The position numbers and the translations under genes were made by a program. A DNA stretch of 64,000 nt from Dichetophora obliterata (Eukaryota; Arthropoda; Insecta; Diptera; Sciomyzidae): assembly GCA_963920525.1 (NCBI GenBank), contig OY986440.1:14491764-14555763 (forward strand), written 5' to 3'. Under the pieces are notes generated by a model, which searched no databases, was not told the origin of the DNA, and saw only the letters and a program-made list of their open reading frames with translations. This document shows positions 40,301 to 48,976 of the stretch, piece by piece (position 1 is the first letter of the stretch; each line of letters opens with the position of its first letter).

Positions 40301-43300
40301 GAATTTTATTGAAATACTGACTAATTTGAATTTTTGCGATTTTTATAAAATACTATAACGTAAAAATTCTCAAAATACAAATTTACAAAATGTTGCACTT
40401 TCAGTAAAAAATGTCATAATAATCTAGTTATTTAACGTAATCACACAACTTTATTATAATTATTTTAAGTTTTTTCTCAGAAATTATTTTAACAACATTT
40501 TTATTTTCATTTTTGAAAATGCTGATTTTTAAAAGATTGTTACTTTACGTTACTTTATGTGTATTTTTATGTTACTTTATTTATAATTTTTTTACAAACA
40601 TAAAGACAAATCTTGTAAAGCGCAACAGTATATAGAAAAAGTTATGTAAAAAAAAATGTGCTAATTTTCCATTTAGACAAGATATCTTCATTTCACATAA
40701 TTTTTGAGCTCATTTTTCTAACTGTGACGAAATTTCCTGAAATCAATATTGTAAAAAAAACCATGAAGTTGTCTTTTAATGGACTTTTTCGCAATCCTTT
40801 AAAATGTAATATATACAGATAAATAATTTTCTGAACTGGCCAGAGATGGATAAACAGATAAGGGATGAATAAACAGATATGAGATGAACAATTAGATAAG
40901 CCTGGATAAAATATACAAATGTAAATACATACAAATGTATTAAAATTTTAATTAAAAATTATAAATATGTATGTTTAACAGAAATTAAACAAAAAATAGT
41001 GTGTCGAATAACTTTATTCGATTCGATTATATGTAACAAAAAAAAAATGGCTTTGTATATATGTAATAATGCGGTAAGGACTTTAAAAGTTAATTTTTTA
41101 AAATTGTTGAAATATATTTTTTGTATTGAAAATTATTTGAAAAAATTTTCAAATACATAGATATTTAGAATTCTTCACAATAATTATTATCACATATTTT
41201 TCATATCAAATCTAAAAGAAGGGAAATATTTGTTGCAAATATTTCGTAATAAATGTAAAATATTTTCAAAAATTTAATTGATCCTGAAAATGTGATATTT
41301 GTTTGGTGTCCTATTTATTCAGCTAAGAACAAAACAAAATAATATCGGCTAAGTTAGAAATATTCTTATAATATGGTTGACAACAAGAACAACAACAGCA
41401 ACGTTCAGCTGAGGATAAAACGAAACCAATTCGGCATAGAAAAGGAAACATGCAAATAAATGCGGTAAAAACAATTAGATTTTTTGCATTTTCATTTATA
41501 ATAATCAATTCGGATACTCAATAGTTTCCAATTGCTATATGATATCTGTGCATTTGTTTTGTTTTCGTTGTTGCTTGACTTTGCTGGTGTTTTCATTCCT
41601 CTCCTCCGGCCGCTCATCCTCGCCACATGTCTTCATTAGCAAACCAGTTGCGAGTGTACTAAAAAATTCTCTCAGCACGATTTGTTTTCGGTCGACTCAT
41701 TTCATTGGCTTTCAGCTCTGCTCTCAATATCGCCGCCATATTTCTTCGCACGGGCCATAATTTTTCGACTTATTCAACTAATTCGCCTTTGAAATCTCTT
41801 TACTATTATTTATTCTCCTTGCCTTAACCCATGGTTGAAAATATGGCCTAACGAAAACATTTTATTTTAATATACGTAGTACTCAGGGGATCTTAGGATC
41901 ACAATTGGAGACTATACTTTCAACATTTTAATTGGAACCGTTAAAAACTATTTAAACTACAAAAGAGTGCAGTCCCAAAAGAGCTTCGTGTGTTGCCAAA
42001 AATACTAAATTTTTCTCACACTGAACTCGTATTTCGTACTCGACTCATATTATTCCGCTACTGATTAAGCTCGTGTGACTTCTGGCTATCCAGAGGGCCG
42101 ATTATGCAAATTCGCTTCTATCGAAAATGGTAGCGGAATTAAATTTAACTATTATGCAAACTCGCCTCTGTCTTGTTTGTGTTCGAATCCGCTCTAATAT
42201 AAAACGTAGGGGGCAGATTTGACACAAAGAAAGTACAGAACGCAAAATGGCAAAAATACGAAAAAGAAAGTTAAACTAATAAAATAAAGTGCAATGAAGT
42301 TTTGTTAACACAGTACAACATTTGCGAGGTTTTGAAATGTGCACAAACTTTTGACTTTAGTTTCTGAAAGTACTGATTGAAAGTAGCAAAATGCCATTTG
42401 GATTTTTCTGGATTAGCTACCGTTCGGTTTTTATCGTGTCATGAATATTTTTGCTAAAAACTTAATTTTGAGCATTTTTTCAGAGAAATTGTAATTTTTC
42501 CGACGGCTATATCTCTTTAACCGAAGGGATTTTGTTTTAAGACCTTAGAACAATTATAGGTATAGACCAGGAGAAAAAACATTTAAAACAAACTGGTTTG
42601 AAAAAACAACATCTAGTGGTTCAAAACCGCAAAATTGTTGAAAAATGTCCAATTTGTTAAGACATTTCTGCATATAATTTATCATAACTCGAAAACGACT
42701 AGTGCGATTTTATTAAAATAAATGTAGAATATTTTTACCTACATAACCGTTAACCCATGCCTGTACTAGATTTTAATCTGATCAATAGTTTCAAAGATAT
42801 AAAAAAAAAATAGTCCCGAAAAAAAAATTTAACAAAATATTTTACAAAGCCTATATTCTCGGTTTTTTATTGGTACTTCAGATCCATGGACTGAATCTGC
42901 GTTATCATCTAAGGTAGCTAGAACATTCAAGGGCATGTCTCTCTCGGTGTGCCCTTCATATGTATGCTCCACGTCTTCGATGCCTTCATCTTCATATTGG
43001 AATACCTTGTGACTCCACCATTTTCAAATGGCATGGTGACCTGATGGAATCGTTCACCTTGTTCGTCGGATTCACTGGGCAATTGTTGCAAGAACTGGTC
43101 TAGATGATGATGCAGAAAATGCAGTTTCAGTGTCATAGATGCACCGATTTTATGAAAATAATGCATCATTTTTTGCACCAATTCCTGCGCCTTGTCTCGT
43201 TGTACACGATTCTTGCCTAAAATACCCTCGATTACAGCTTTTAGTGCATCCCAGGCTCTCCGGTGATCGTTTTTCAGCACATTTGAGAAAGTTTCGCTCT

Positions 43301-46300
43301 GTACTAATTTCCTGATATCGGGACCATTTAATACACCTGTTGAAGAAATAAGAAGTTTTTAGAAGAATTTACAGCAATGCGAATAGAGTAAAGTATTTAA
43401 CATATACTGTATATGAAAATGGACAAACTTATCGTTTTTAATTTTATCATTGCTGAGTTTTGGAAAGATATTTTTCAGACAGTCGAAGACTTCATCATTT
43501 TGTTTGACGGCGACTTCGATGAACTTCTTAGAAATTCCCAATTTTATATGAAGCGGTGGCAGTAATATGTCATCAATGTTCTTGATCAACGGTTTGTTCA
43601 ACAGTTTTAACTATTTTTCGTTGTCATAAGTTCTTTTCATCCAGTGTTTACACTGATATTGATCGAGTTTGCTTCGTGAATCCCAGTTGCAAAGGAAGCA
43701 AAAATATTTTGGAAATCCTCCTTTGTTAATAATGCCTTGCAATATGTTCACAACTTTTAAGTCACAGCAAATCTTCCATTCATGTTCAATGTATTTGATT
43801 TTCTTCAATATATGGACCAATGTTTCATATGTTTCCTTCATATTTGTGCCCAATGCTAATGGTATAGACGGTCTTTTGTTTGTTTTGTGCAGTAAAACAA
43901 CCTTCAAACTTGAAACTGAACTATCAATGAATAATCGCCAGTCACCAGCTGTATACTCCATTCCCAATTTATTTACTAAACCTTTGATGTCGTTGCAGCA
44001 AGTAAATGTATTTTCATCATCAATGGTATAGAATTCCTGGAATTCAGCTTGGTGTTTTCGGTATGATGTGGCTGTAACGTCTGGCTTCGTGAGTTTTCTA
44101 CGCTTCAGAAAAGAGGTCAGCATTTCGGAATTCCGTTGCGATAATTCCAGTTTAGCCACAAGATAGTCCATTTCTCTTTGTGTTACCAGTTTTGGTTGAG
44201 CATCCTCTAAATCGGGCAACCATTTGGGATCATCAAAGTTGGATGCAACCATGAGTGCAGATGAGGGTGCCCATACGGACAAGGTATCTTGACTCGGAGC
44301 TATAGGTGGTTCGACATCAGCAGAGCATGGCACTGGAAGTGACGCAGTGCACGCGGCAACATATTTTTTGTACCTCAACTTTTTTTTATTATTTCCAACA
44401 GCATAATTAATACATGCATAGCACCTGGCTTCATCGTGTCCATTTGGGTCTTTTAACCAGATCAGCGGCTTAGAAAACTGTAACTTTCTTCTTCGGCCAT
44501 GTAACCAATGCAAAAGATTGCTATAGCAAGCATTGCACACTGCATTAGGCGTAAAATTTTCACAAGTTAAATCTTGTTCGTCGAAATATTGCGTATATGC
44601 AAACTTAAATTCTGGAGTACACAAATTTTTTCGCTCATTCCTTTCAATTTTAGGCACTATATGGCCACAAACGTAACAAAAATTATTAATTTTTTTGGCA
44701 GACACTATTTTCCTTTTTATTAAATTGCAATTTCAATTAACACGACTTTTTACGGGGAAAATATTGTAGTTGCAAGTGTTCTACAATTCCTCTTTATTTT
44801 CAATACAATGAATTTGCAATGAAGTTGGCTGCAGAATAATTTGACTTAAATTAACAATTCTAGTCAGGGATGCAAAATCAAGCTTCTTCAATCAGGGATG
44901 CATAATCAAGCCTTCTTCAATTGTACCATTAAGCTTCCAAAATTGTACTTTTTTAATAACAATTGTACCAAATTGGAAAAAAAACAGGTTATAACATTTT
45001 ATAAACAGTTTATTAAAAAAATTACGGAAAAATAACAAATAACAATTCAATCTTATACATTTCTTTTTAAAATAACATAGGTTTCTTTAAGAATAAACCA
45101 AAGGAGAGGTACAAATTTTTAACAATTTTGCGGTTTTGAACCACTAGATGTTGTTTTTTCAAACCAGTTTGTTTTAAATGTTTTTTCTCCTGGTCTATAC
45201 CTATAATTATTCTAAAGGTCTTAAAACAAAATTCCCTTCGGTTAAAGAGATATAGCCGTCGGAAAAATTACAATTTCTCTGAAAAAATGCTCAAAATTAA
45301 GTTTTTAGCAAAAATATTCATGACACGATAAAAACCGAACGGTAGCTAATACAGAAAAATCCAAATAGCATTTTGCTACTTTCAATCAGTACTTTCAGAA
45401 ACTAAAGTCAAAAGTTTGTGTACATTTCATGTGTTGCACTGTGTAACTAGTGGTTTACGTTTTTGTTTAACAAACTGCCTTTTATGATTTGCAGAGTTTC
45501 ATGTCACACACAGCAGAAACAACTCTTGTCGATTTCCTCAGGAATGACTGGAGTTGAAATGGCTCTTATCCAATTGCATAATAAACGAAAACGAAGCGGG
45601 CGAGTATCAAAAAGCGGAATGTAAACGAAGTACTTCGAGTTGCGTAATCGGCCTTCAGAAAACTTAAAAGGCCGCTCTGGGGACACCGGTTTGAATCGAT
45701 CGAGGAGATAAAAGCTGAATCGAAAAATTTCGGTTGTTCACGAAAACAAGCACTTAATGGTAAAACACTAAGTATAACGGCTAAACACAAACTTAAATTT
45801 TTTTTTAACTGTATCTATAAAACGCCATTTTAGTTGACCAGTCCAGTTTACACATGAACACCGTAGTAGGTGGTTTTCAGGTAAGATCTATTTTGCGTTA
45901 TCTCGAACACGAGAGGGCGCTGTAACACAAATCACTAAAAAACTGAGAAGAGCTTCTTAGTAGCTCAACTGATTAACACTTAAATTTGTGAAGTTTTTGA
46001 GTACGGTGACTCTATTAACATAATTATGAACACACTATAATTGCCCGATCGACTGTCAGAAGGAGATTTGTGACGAATGAACAAGTCAACTTGGAAACTG
46101 AAGCGTATTTCGGAGATCTTGAGAAATCTTACTATTCAAAGGGCATCGCAATGATAGAAAATCGTTAGAATAAGTGCATCGAGCTCAAAGGGGACTATGT
46201 GGAAGAATACGCAATGATTTTGGCAAAAATCGTGTGTTTTCTTTGTTAGGCCGGCAGCATCTTGAACGCACTAGTACTTTACATAAATGCTTGTAAAAAC

Positions 46301-48316
46301 CTTCATTTTCTGTCAATTAATTAGGAAATTGTTGTACCAATGTACAATAATGTAGAGGAGAGTCAGAAGAAAAGCTCTTTCGCATTCTCTTCGTGCATGT
46401 TCCTCGTTCCTTTTACCACCGAATTCATCAAGCATATGCTGTCGACCGTGCTGATTGCTGCGTCTTTGGACACACCTACTGTAAAGGACTTAAAATAGAT
46501 TTTTGTTTCGAATTTCACACTTTTTGAATGGCACTCCTTCTAAAAAACGTTATTCCTGTTCTTAGTTCTGCAGAAGCAGCAGCCACTGCATTCCTCTCAG
46601 GTCAGATGAAACACATTGATGCAATGCAAAATGCATTTAGGAACTCGGCCTACTTGACGAATTTCGAGATCGTCACCAGAAATATCCTGCACTATATAAA
46701 AAATAATTGTTCATATTTTGTTAACACAGTTCCAAAATGTTCTTTACTTTTGCATTAAACCCAAAAATGTGAAAATATAAAAAACAATAAAATTAAATTA
46801 ACTAACAAGCAGATGCTTTTTGAAAAATACTCTCAAATCTCGATAGAGCATTTGTCAAATGGGATGAAAATTTGCAGTTCTATGCTTTTATAACCAAAAA
46901 ATTGATTGATAAGCTTAATTTTCTTTTTAAATCAACCAATTTTAAGTATTTATGCAAATTATTGCTCTCAAAAGTGGATTATTTAGAATTTTGTCATTTA
47001 TATGGGCAATTAGAGTAGTGTTACATGAGTATTAAACAAATTTAGTTGACAGAAATTAAAGATTAAAATGTTTAAATACTCAATCCATACATTATTTTTC
47101 CCTGTTTGAAAACGAAGTTGCAGCCGAAAAAATACAAGAATAGCGTTGCTTTTTTTAAATCTCATTTCAAGTAGCGGGGGTTTGTGTAAAGTAACGGGGG
47201 TTTGTGTAAAGATATTTCCAAACTTTATAAGCATATACAAACCAAAATAAAGGGACTTAATGATCAGTTACGGTTGCAAACATCTTATTGCAACCCAACT
47301 TTCATATTTATACAACAAACAGATTATATGAATTTTTTTTATGGGTTGCAAAAAGTGATCTCTTTGAGAGTTTGCGGCCGATGAAGAATAAGAAGAACAA
47401 CGTTCAGGTTTGATTTTTTGGTGCACCTTTTTTGAGGTTATGTTTTCTTAGTTTCCTATCTTGTGTTATCTTTGACGAGCAGAGCAGCATAGTCGCCCAG
47501 GTACTGTACCCTATAAAGTGTATTTTAATATATAATTTATGTCAATCAATGAACTTTTATCTCACTTAATTTACTTGGATCGCCCTCTTAAGTAAAAGTT
47601 GAATTACTGCATCTTTATGTAAAACAGAACGAAGGCTGAACGTCACGAAAGAAACGAGCAACAATATTTTTTGATATGGAAAATTGTAGTGCTTACCGTG
47701 TCTCGTACCACGTTCAGACTTCGTTCTGTTTTACATACAGATGCAGTAAGTCTTTTCTTCATTGTATGCTTTGTTTTTTTTCGTATCAATATTAATCATT
47801 TATTTAAAAAATGCCATGTTTAAAATTAAAATTCCAATAAGGACACCATATTCAAGCTTACCCAAATCCAAGACTGCTAGGGTATTAGTACACTTCCATT
47901 CGCGTTCTGTAGTAGTTTTAGAGTCATTGATAACAAGTGGCACCCAGCCTCCAAATACGTACATTTTATTGCAGATCATTGTTGAACTATGTAAGGATCT
48001 TGGTAAAGGCGAACGTCCACGAGTACGTGGTTTCGTCCATGTCATAGAATCTATGAATAGCTTCAAAAAATAATTTCGAAAAAATTAATAAGAAAATAAT
48101 TTACCGATGTCTAGCAGCCACAAGTCTCCTAAACGACAACCGCTCATACCACCATAGATTAACAAATTGAATTTTCCGCTGTTTTTACATGCAAAAGCAA
48201 CACCAGTATGAGACTCACGAGGTGGTGGACTTTCACCGTAGGTCTTTGGTATAATCCATTTGCCATTATGACTGTAAACGCCACGTGTTTCCAAAATGTA
48301 CAGATCATTGAGATAT
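20887..48316 (-). CDS. Hcf: Host cell factor (HCF-1 orthologue), 5' exons missing
   Basis: Eleven exons join in phase to about 1,600 codons: 48316-48105, 48050-47862, 33895-33744, 33529-30839, 30780-30593, 30512-30358, 22389-22246, 22192-21903, 21835-21584, 21485-21125 and 21056-20887. All junctions are GT-AG. The order is the second half of a kelch propeller, a long Gln/Thr/Ser-rich middle with a taspase-type site, an acidic region, two fibronectin-III-like segments, and a basic nuclear-localisation-type tail. This is the full HCF plan. In animals HCF tethers sequence-specific factors to Set1/MLL, Sin3 and other chromatin complexes. The first kelch repeats and start codon were not found up to 64000, so the gene begins beyond the window or in diverged exons I missed. 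The introns of 13.8 kb and 8.0 kb are filled with transposons. Confidence 0.93.
22838..22905 (+). mobile_element. tRNA-like SINE head (family C)
   Basis: TAGTCTAGTGGAGAGTGCGC is an A-box-like start, followed by CTAGGCTATCAACCAAGAGG and a decayed B box (CCCCGGTCCGGGC). The same head occurs inverted at 57316-57385. It lies in the Hcf intron between exons F and G and is not a functional tRNA, because no acceptor stem can be formed. Confidence 0.65.
23004..23358. mobile_element. MITE-like element with ~27-bp inverted ends
   Basis: AAGCTTAGTATGCTGTAG...CGAAAAT at the left is mirrored by ATTTTCGCTTCTACAGCATA...CTAAGCTT at the right. A further diverged internal copy (TTTTCGGTTCAACAGCGTAC) lies at about 23242. 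About 60 bp at 22794-22846 resembles the left end again, so it may be a decayed tandem insertion around the SINE head. Confidence 0.65.
24020..24460 (+). pseudogene. Coding-like remnant, unidentified
   Basis: Several overlapping frames give charged, coiled-coil-like peptides ([19 protein letters not shown] at about 24344-24400 and [12 protein letters not shown] at about 24176-24211), interrupted by stops. It may be a broken retrocopy or transposon gene, but I do not recognise the family. Confidence 0.3.
24750..25987 (-). mobile_element. 5'-truncated LINE with RT, poly-A tail
   Basis: An open RT frame runs from about 25985 to 24832. Motifs in order are [29 protein letters not shown], the catalytic SFADDSS box, and a C-terminal thumb ending [19 protein letters not shown]. 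The 3' UTR ends in a poly-A run, seen as T's at 24750-24759. Endonuclease and the first RT blocks are missing, so it is a dead-on-arrival copy inside the Hcf intron between exons F and G. The long intact frame suggests recent insertion. The clade is uncertain within the Jockey/CR1 group. Confidence 0.87.
25988..27125. other. Hcf intron sequence, nothing recognised
   Basis: AT-rich, with poly-T/TTTTC runs at about 26336-26360. No gene or clear repeat boundary. 26040-26093 may still be diverged LINE sequence. Confidence 0.4.
27127..28460. mobile_element. Foldback element F with ~300-bp inverted arms
   Basis: 27140-27410 is the reverse complement of about 28145-28460. Shared words include TTGATTTTATATGATTTAAA, GTACTAACGAATCTTTCCAA and TCATCAGAAATCTTTGT. 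The right arm carries an expanded GTT/GTTGTT microsatellite at 28256-28300. The 700-bp loop has no recognisable gene. A compact single copy is at 11600-11835. Confidence 0.78.
28461..30357. other. Hcf intron sequence between exon F and foldback F
   Basis: AT-rich with diverged internal similarity (TATAGTTTTCAAGATATCGC at 29216 and TATAGTTTTCGAGATATCGC at 29376). No gene is supported. Confidence 0.4.
30358..30780 (-). CDS. Hcf: Hcf exons E and F (linker region)
   Basis: Exon 30780-30593 (188 nt) encodes a Ser/Thr-rich linker ([20 protein letters not shown]). Exon 30512-30358 (155 nt) encodes [20 protein letters not shown] through ILQQHQN. Phases match on both sides. The second exon ends with an unusual donor, GTACAT. 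If it is not spliced the frame reads only four more codons (G-T-L-N) to a stop. Confidence 0.82.
30839..33529 (-). CDS. Hcf: Hcf large central exon
   Basis: This 2,691-nt exon is phase 0 at both ends (897 codons). It opens with the end of the kelch domain and the start of a fibronectin-like segment ([26 protein letters not shown]). A low-complexity Gln/Thr/Ser/Val region follows, with a poly-Gln tract coded at about 33000-33100 and 31760-31790. Such a region is typical of the HCF middle. An acidic stretch ([10 protein letters not shown]) follows the taspase-like site, then a Ser/Asn-rich tail. Reading it from an internal ATG at 33559 would be wrong: that ATG is in intron sequence and the AG at 33530-33531 is the acceptor. 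Confidence 0.93.
31301..31312 (-). other. Predicted taspase-1 cleavage site in HCF
   Basis: The codons read Q-L-D-G, followed by A-I-D and an acidic run, matching the Q-hydrophobic-D/G rule for taspase-1. Cleavage between D and G would separate the HCF N and C chains. The site lies between the low-complexity middle and the acidic region, as expected for fly HCF. Confidence 0.75.
33744..33895 (-). CDS. Hcf: Hcf exon encoding last kelch repeat
   Basis: This 152-nt exon encodes [40 protein letters not shown] and KAWNNQVR. It is separated from the preceding kelch exon by 13,966 bp of transposon-filled intron, and from the next exon by 214 bp. Confidence 0.93.
33900..34555. other. Hcf intron sequence ending in the left target duplication
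   Basis: No gene. The stretch ends with CCTTAAC (34549-34555), duplicated at 41822-41828. An AGTA/AAGT microsatellite lies at 33699-33716, in the short intron between exons C and D. Confidence 0.5.
36491..36611 (+). pseudogene. THAP-domain exon fragment of the P-like transposase
   Basis: The frame reads [20 protein letters not shown], then SIPTICLG. This gives the THAP C-x2-H pair (C-S-R-H), the following F and the conserved LK-x-G-x-x-P-T segment. It ends at a good donor (GTAAGTG, from 36612) and follows an AG at 36490-36491. The first zinc cysteines and the RNase-H-like catalytic core are not found downstream to 40037, so the gene is broken. Confidence 0.68.
36987..37242. repeat. 128-bp tandem duplication inside the Galileo-like element
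   Basis: CATTTTCTGCCACAGTACAA starts at 36987 and again at 37115. The units differ at only a few bases. Confidence 0.93.
37420..37970. repeat. Cluster of GGTTGCGTACGGTGGACAC-type motifs
   Basis: Forward copies occur at 37421 (GGTTGCGTTCGGAGGACACC), 37580 (GGTTGCGTATGGTGTCCCC) and 37603 (GGTTGCGTACGGTGGACACT). One inverted copy lies at 37951 (GTCCGCAGTACGCAACC). The outer pair could be the inverted ends of a nested 0.55-kb element. Confidence 0.55.
38985..39345. repeat. Imperfect ~60- and ~120-bp tandem repeats
   Basis: Alternating ACGAAAATTTTAAAAT, GATTCTAAAATGTTCGTT and ATTTTTAACAATGAATATTT segments repeat three to four times. Related words (TTTTAAAAACGTTTCGTTT) recur at 39750-39990. All lie in the core of the Galileo-like element. 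Confidence 0.75.
42309..45443 (-). mobile_element. DNA transposon with ~330-bp TIRs and a broken transposase
   Basis: 42309-42641 and 45118-45443 are inverted copies beginning CACAGTACAACA and CACAGTGCAACA. Shared words include CACAAACTTTTGACTTTAG, CCGTTCGGTTTTTATCGTG and TAGACCAGGAGAAAAAACAT. TAA abuts both ends, a possible 3-bp target duplication. The transposase-like gene lies between the arms on the minus strand. Superfamily not assigned. Confidence 0.82.
42927..44705 (-). pseudogene. Transposase-like protein of the 42.3-45.4 kb element
   Basis: The frame starts at 44705 ([15 protein letters not shown]). It has two Cys pairs near the N terminus (CYVCG, CNACY) and a third (CYAC) that may bind zinc. 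A TAG at 43611-43613 interrupts it after TYDNEK, and the same frame continues with [20 protein letters not shown] to about 43430. A likely intron (GT near 43429, AG at about 43337-43338) joins it to [11 protein letters not shown] and the last exon, ending at 42927. Acidic candidates for a DDE-type core are D in [12 protein letters not shown] in [11 protein letters not shown] and E in DEQGERFHQ. That assignment is inference. Proteins of this type are common in insect genomes as repeated uncharacterised genes. One stop in an otherwise open frame suggests recent activity. Confidence 0.7.
46070..46212 (+). pseudogene. mariner transposase C-terminal fragment
   Basis: The frame reads [20 protein letters not shown], then AMIENR, a stop at 46166-46168 where mariner has Trp, then [14 protein letters not shown]. 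This is the conserved C-terminal end of mariner transposases. No catalytic part or inverted ends are recognised nearby, so it is a relic. Confidence 0.8.
46213..47604. other. Hcf intron sequence, nothing firmly recognised
   Basis: An open frame at 46528-46758 ([20 protein letters not shown]...) has no recognisable family. A 17-bp direct repeat (GTAGCGGGGGTTTGTGTAA at 47171 and GTAACGGGGGTTTGTGTAA at 47190) is present. Confidence 0.4.
47605..47748. mobile_element. Tc1/mariner-type MITE with TA target duplication
   Basis: TA-CTGCATCTTTATGTAAAACA at the left mirrors TGTTTTACATACAGATGCAG-TA at the right, with arms of about 38 bp including GAACGAAG. The element is 140 bp between the TA dinucleotides. 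It lies 114 bp from the Hcf kelch exon at 47862. Confidence 0.82.
47862..48316 (-). CDS. Hcf: Hcf exons encoding middle kelch repeats (2 exons)
   Basis: Exon 48316-48105 (212 nt) encodes [12 protein letters not shown], then [11 protein letters not shown] and [19 protein letters not shown]. Exon 48050-47862 (189 nt) encodes [33 protein letters not shown] and TNTLAVLDL. Both show the kelch GG followed by aromatic/LW pattern. The acceptor at 48317-48318 has a strong pyrimidine tract and a partial codon, so at least one more exon must precede it. Donors are GTAAAT and GTAAGC, both after codon position 1. Confidence 0.92.
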
Positions 48317-48611
48317 CTAGCATGAAGGAGATGTAGAAAAAAAAGGGCATGTCATTGAAGTAACGGCAAATGGTAAAAAATCCCAACGTGCGATAACGTT
48401 TATAAAAATATTTCGACAAATAAAAACAACAATTAAAACAATTACGACATATGTTTAAAATTAAGTTGTTATTTAATTTTATTTAATATTTAGTATTTAT
48501 GAGAAATGTCTTTGTTAACATTTTTGAAAGCAAATTAAACTAAATAGAGTTTATTAGCTACACTATAAGGAAATGAAATAGTTTGTTTGAATCAGCATAG
48601 ATAATAGAAAA

Positions 48612-48976
48612 GGTTAGGTTAAGGTGGCGGCTGATCTCTAGACCGGCCCACTTAGACCAGAGTACTGGTCCGATGTGATACCACAGAAAGAAAGAAAGAA
48701 AGTAGTCATCAAGTTAAAATTTTGTGTAGGACGTAACAGAAAGCTGTAGAAATATGTGGTATTGAATCTGAAGACAGTTCTTTCCACAAGCGATCCTTTC
48801 CACAAACTTTACTACCACTACCAACTACAACTTTTTGTCGTAAATTAAAGTGTTTTAAAAATTTTTTTGATTAGAAATAAGAAAAGAAAGAGCATAGAAC
48901 CATGACTTGGTTAGGATTCAACCCAGGAACCTTGGGTGACAGCACAGCGCGCTACCACTAGACTACCGAGGCCGTC
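48612..48976 (-). mobile_element. tRNA-derived SINE (family B) with LINE-like 3' tail
   Basis: On the minus strand it starts at 48976 with a Pol III A box (TAGTCTAGTGGTAGCGCG) and B box (GGGTTGAATCC), followed by a body of about 200 bp. After a GAAA microsatellite it ends in TGTGGTATCACA...CTAAGTG...AACCTAACC, which resembles the 3' end of the LINE at 12107-12190. Confidence 0.8.

Larger units (their letters stand above)
34556..41821. mobile_element. Galileo-like P-superfamily transposon with ~1.9-kb TIRs
   Basis: The left arm 34556-36482 and right arm 40038-41821 are inverted copies along their whole length. The termini are CAAGGAGAATAAATA at the left and TATTCTCCTTG at the right. A perfect 7-bp target duplication CCTTAAC flanks the element. 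The internal 3.55 kb begins with an exon encoding the C-terminal half of a THAP domain. No transposase catalytic frame remains. Very long terminal repeats, CA ends, a 7-bp duplication and THAP together match Galileo, the P-superfamily foldback element of Drosophila. The unequal arm lengths and lost transposase imply a decayed, non-autonomous copy. It inserted in the Hcf intron between the kelch exons. Confidence 0.8.
42095..45654. mobile_element. Short inverted-repeat element split by a later insertion
   Basis: GGGCCGATTATGCAA (from 42095) is mirrored by TTGCGTAATCGGCC (45640-45653). With the 3.1-kb transposon at 42309-45443 removed, the two halves form an element of about 425 bp. Confidence 0.5.

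Noticed and set aside
41539..41760. 73-codon frame shared with 34601-34846
   Set aside because: It lies in the terminal inverted repeats of the Galileo-like element, so the match between the two loci reflects the repeat, not a conserved gene.
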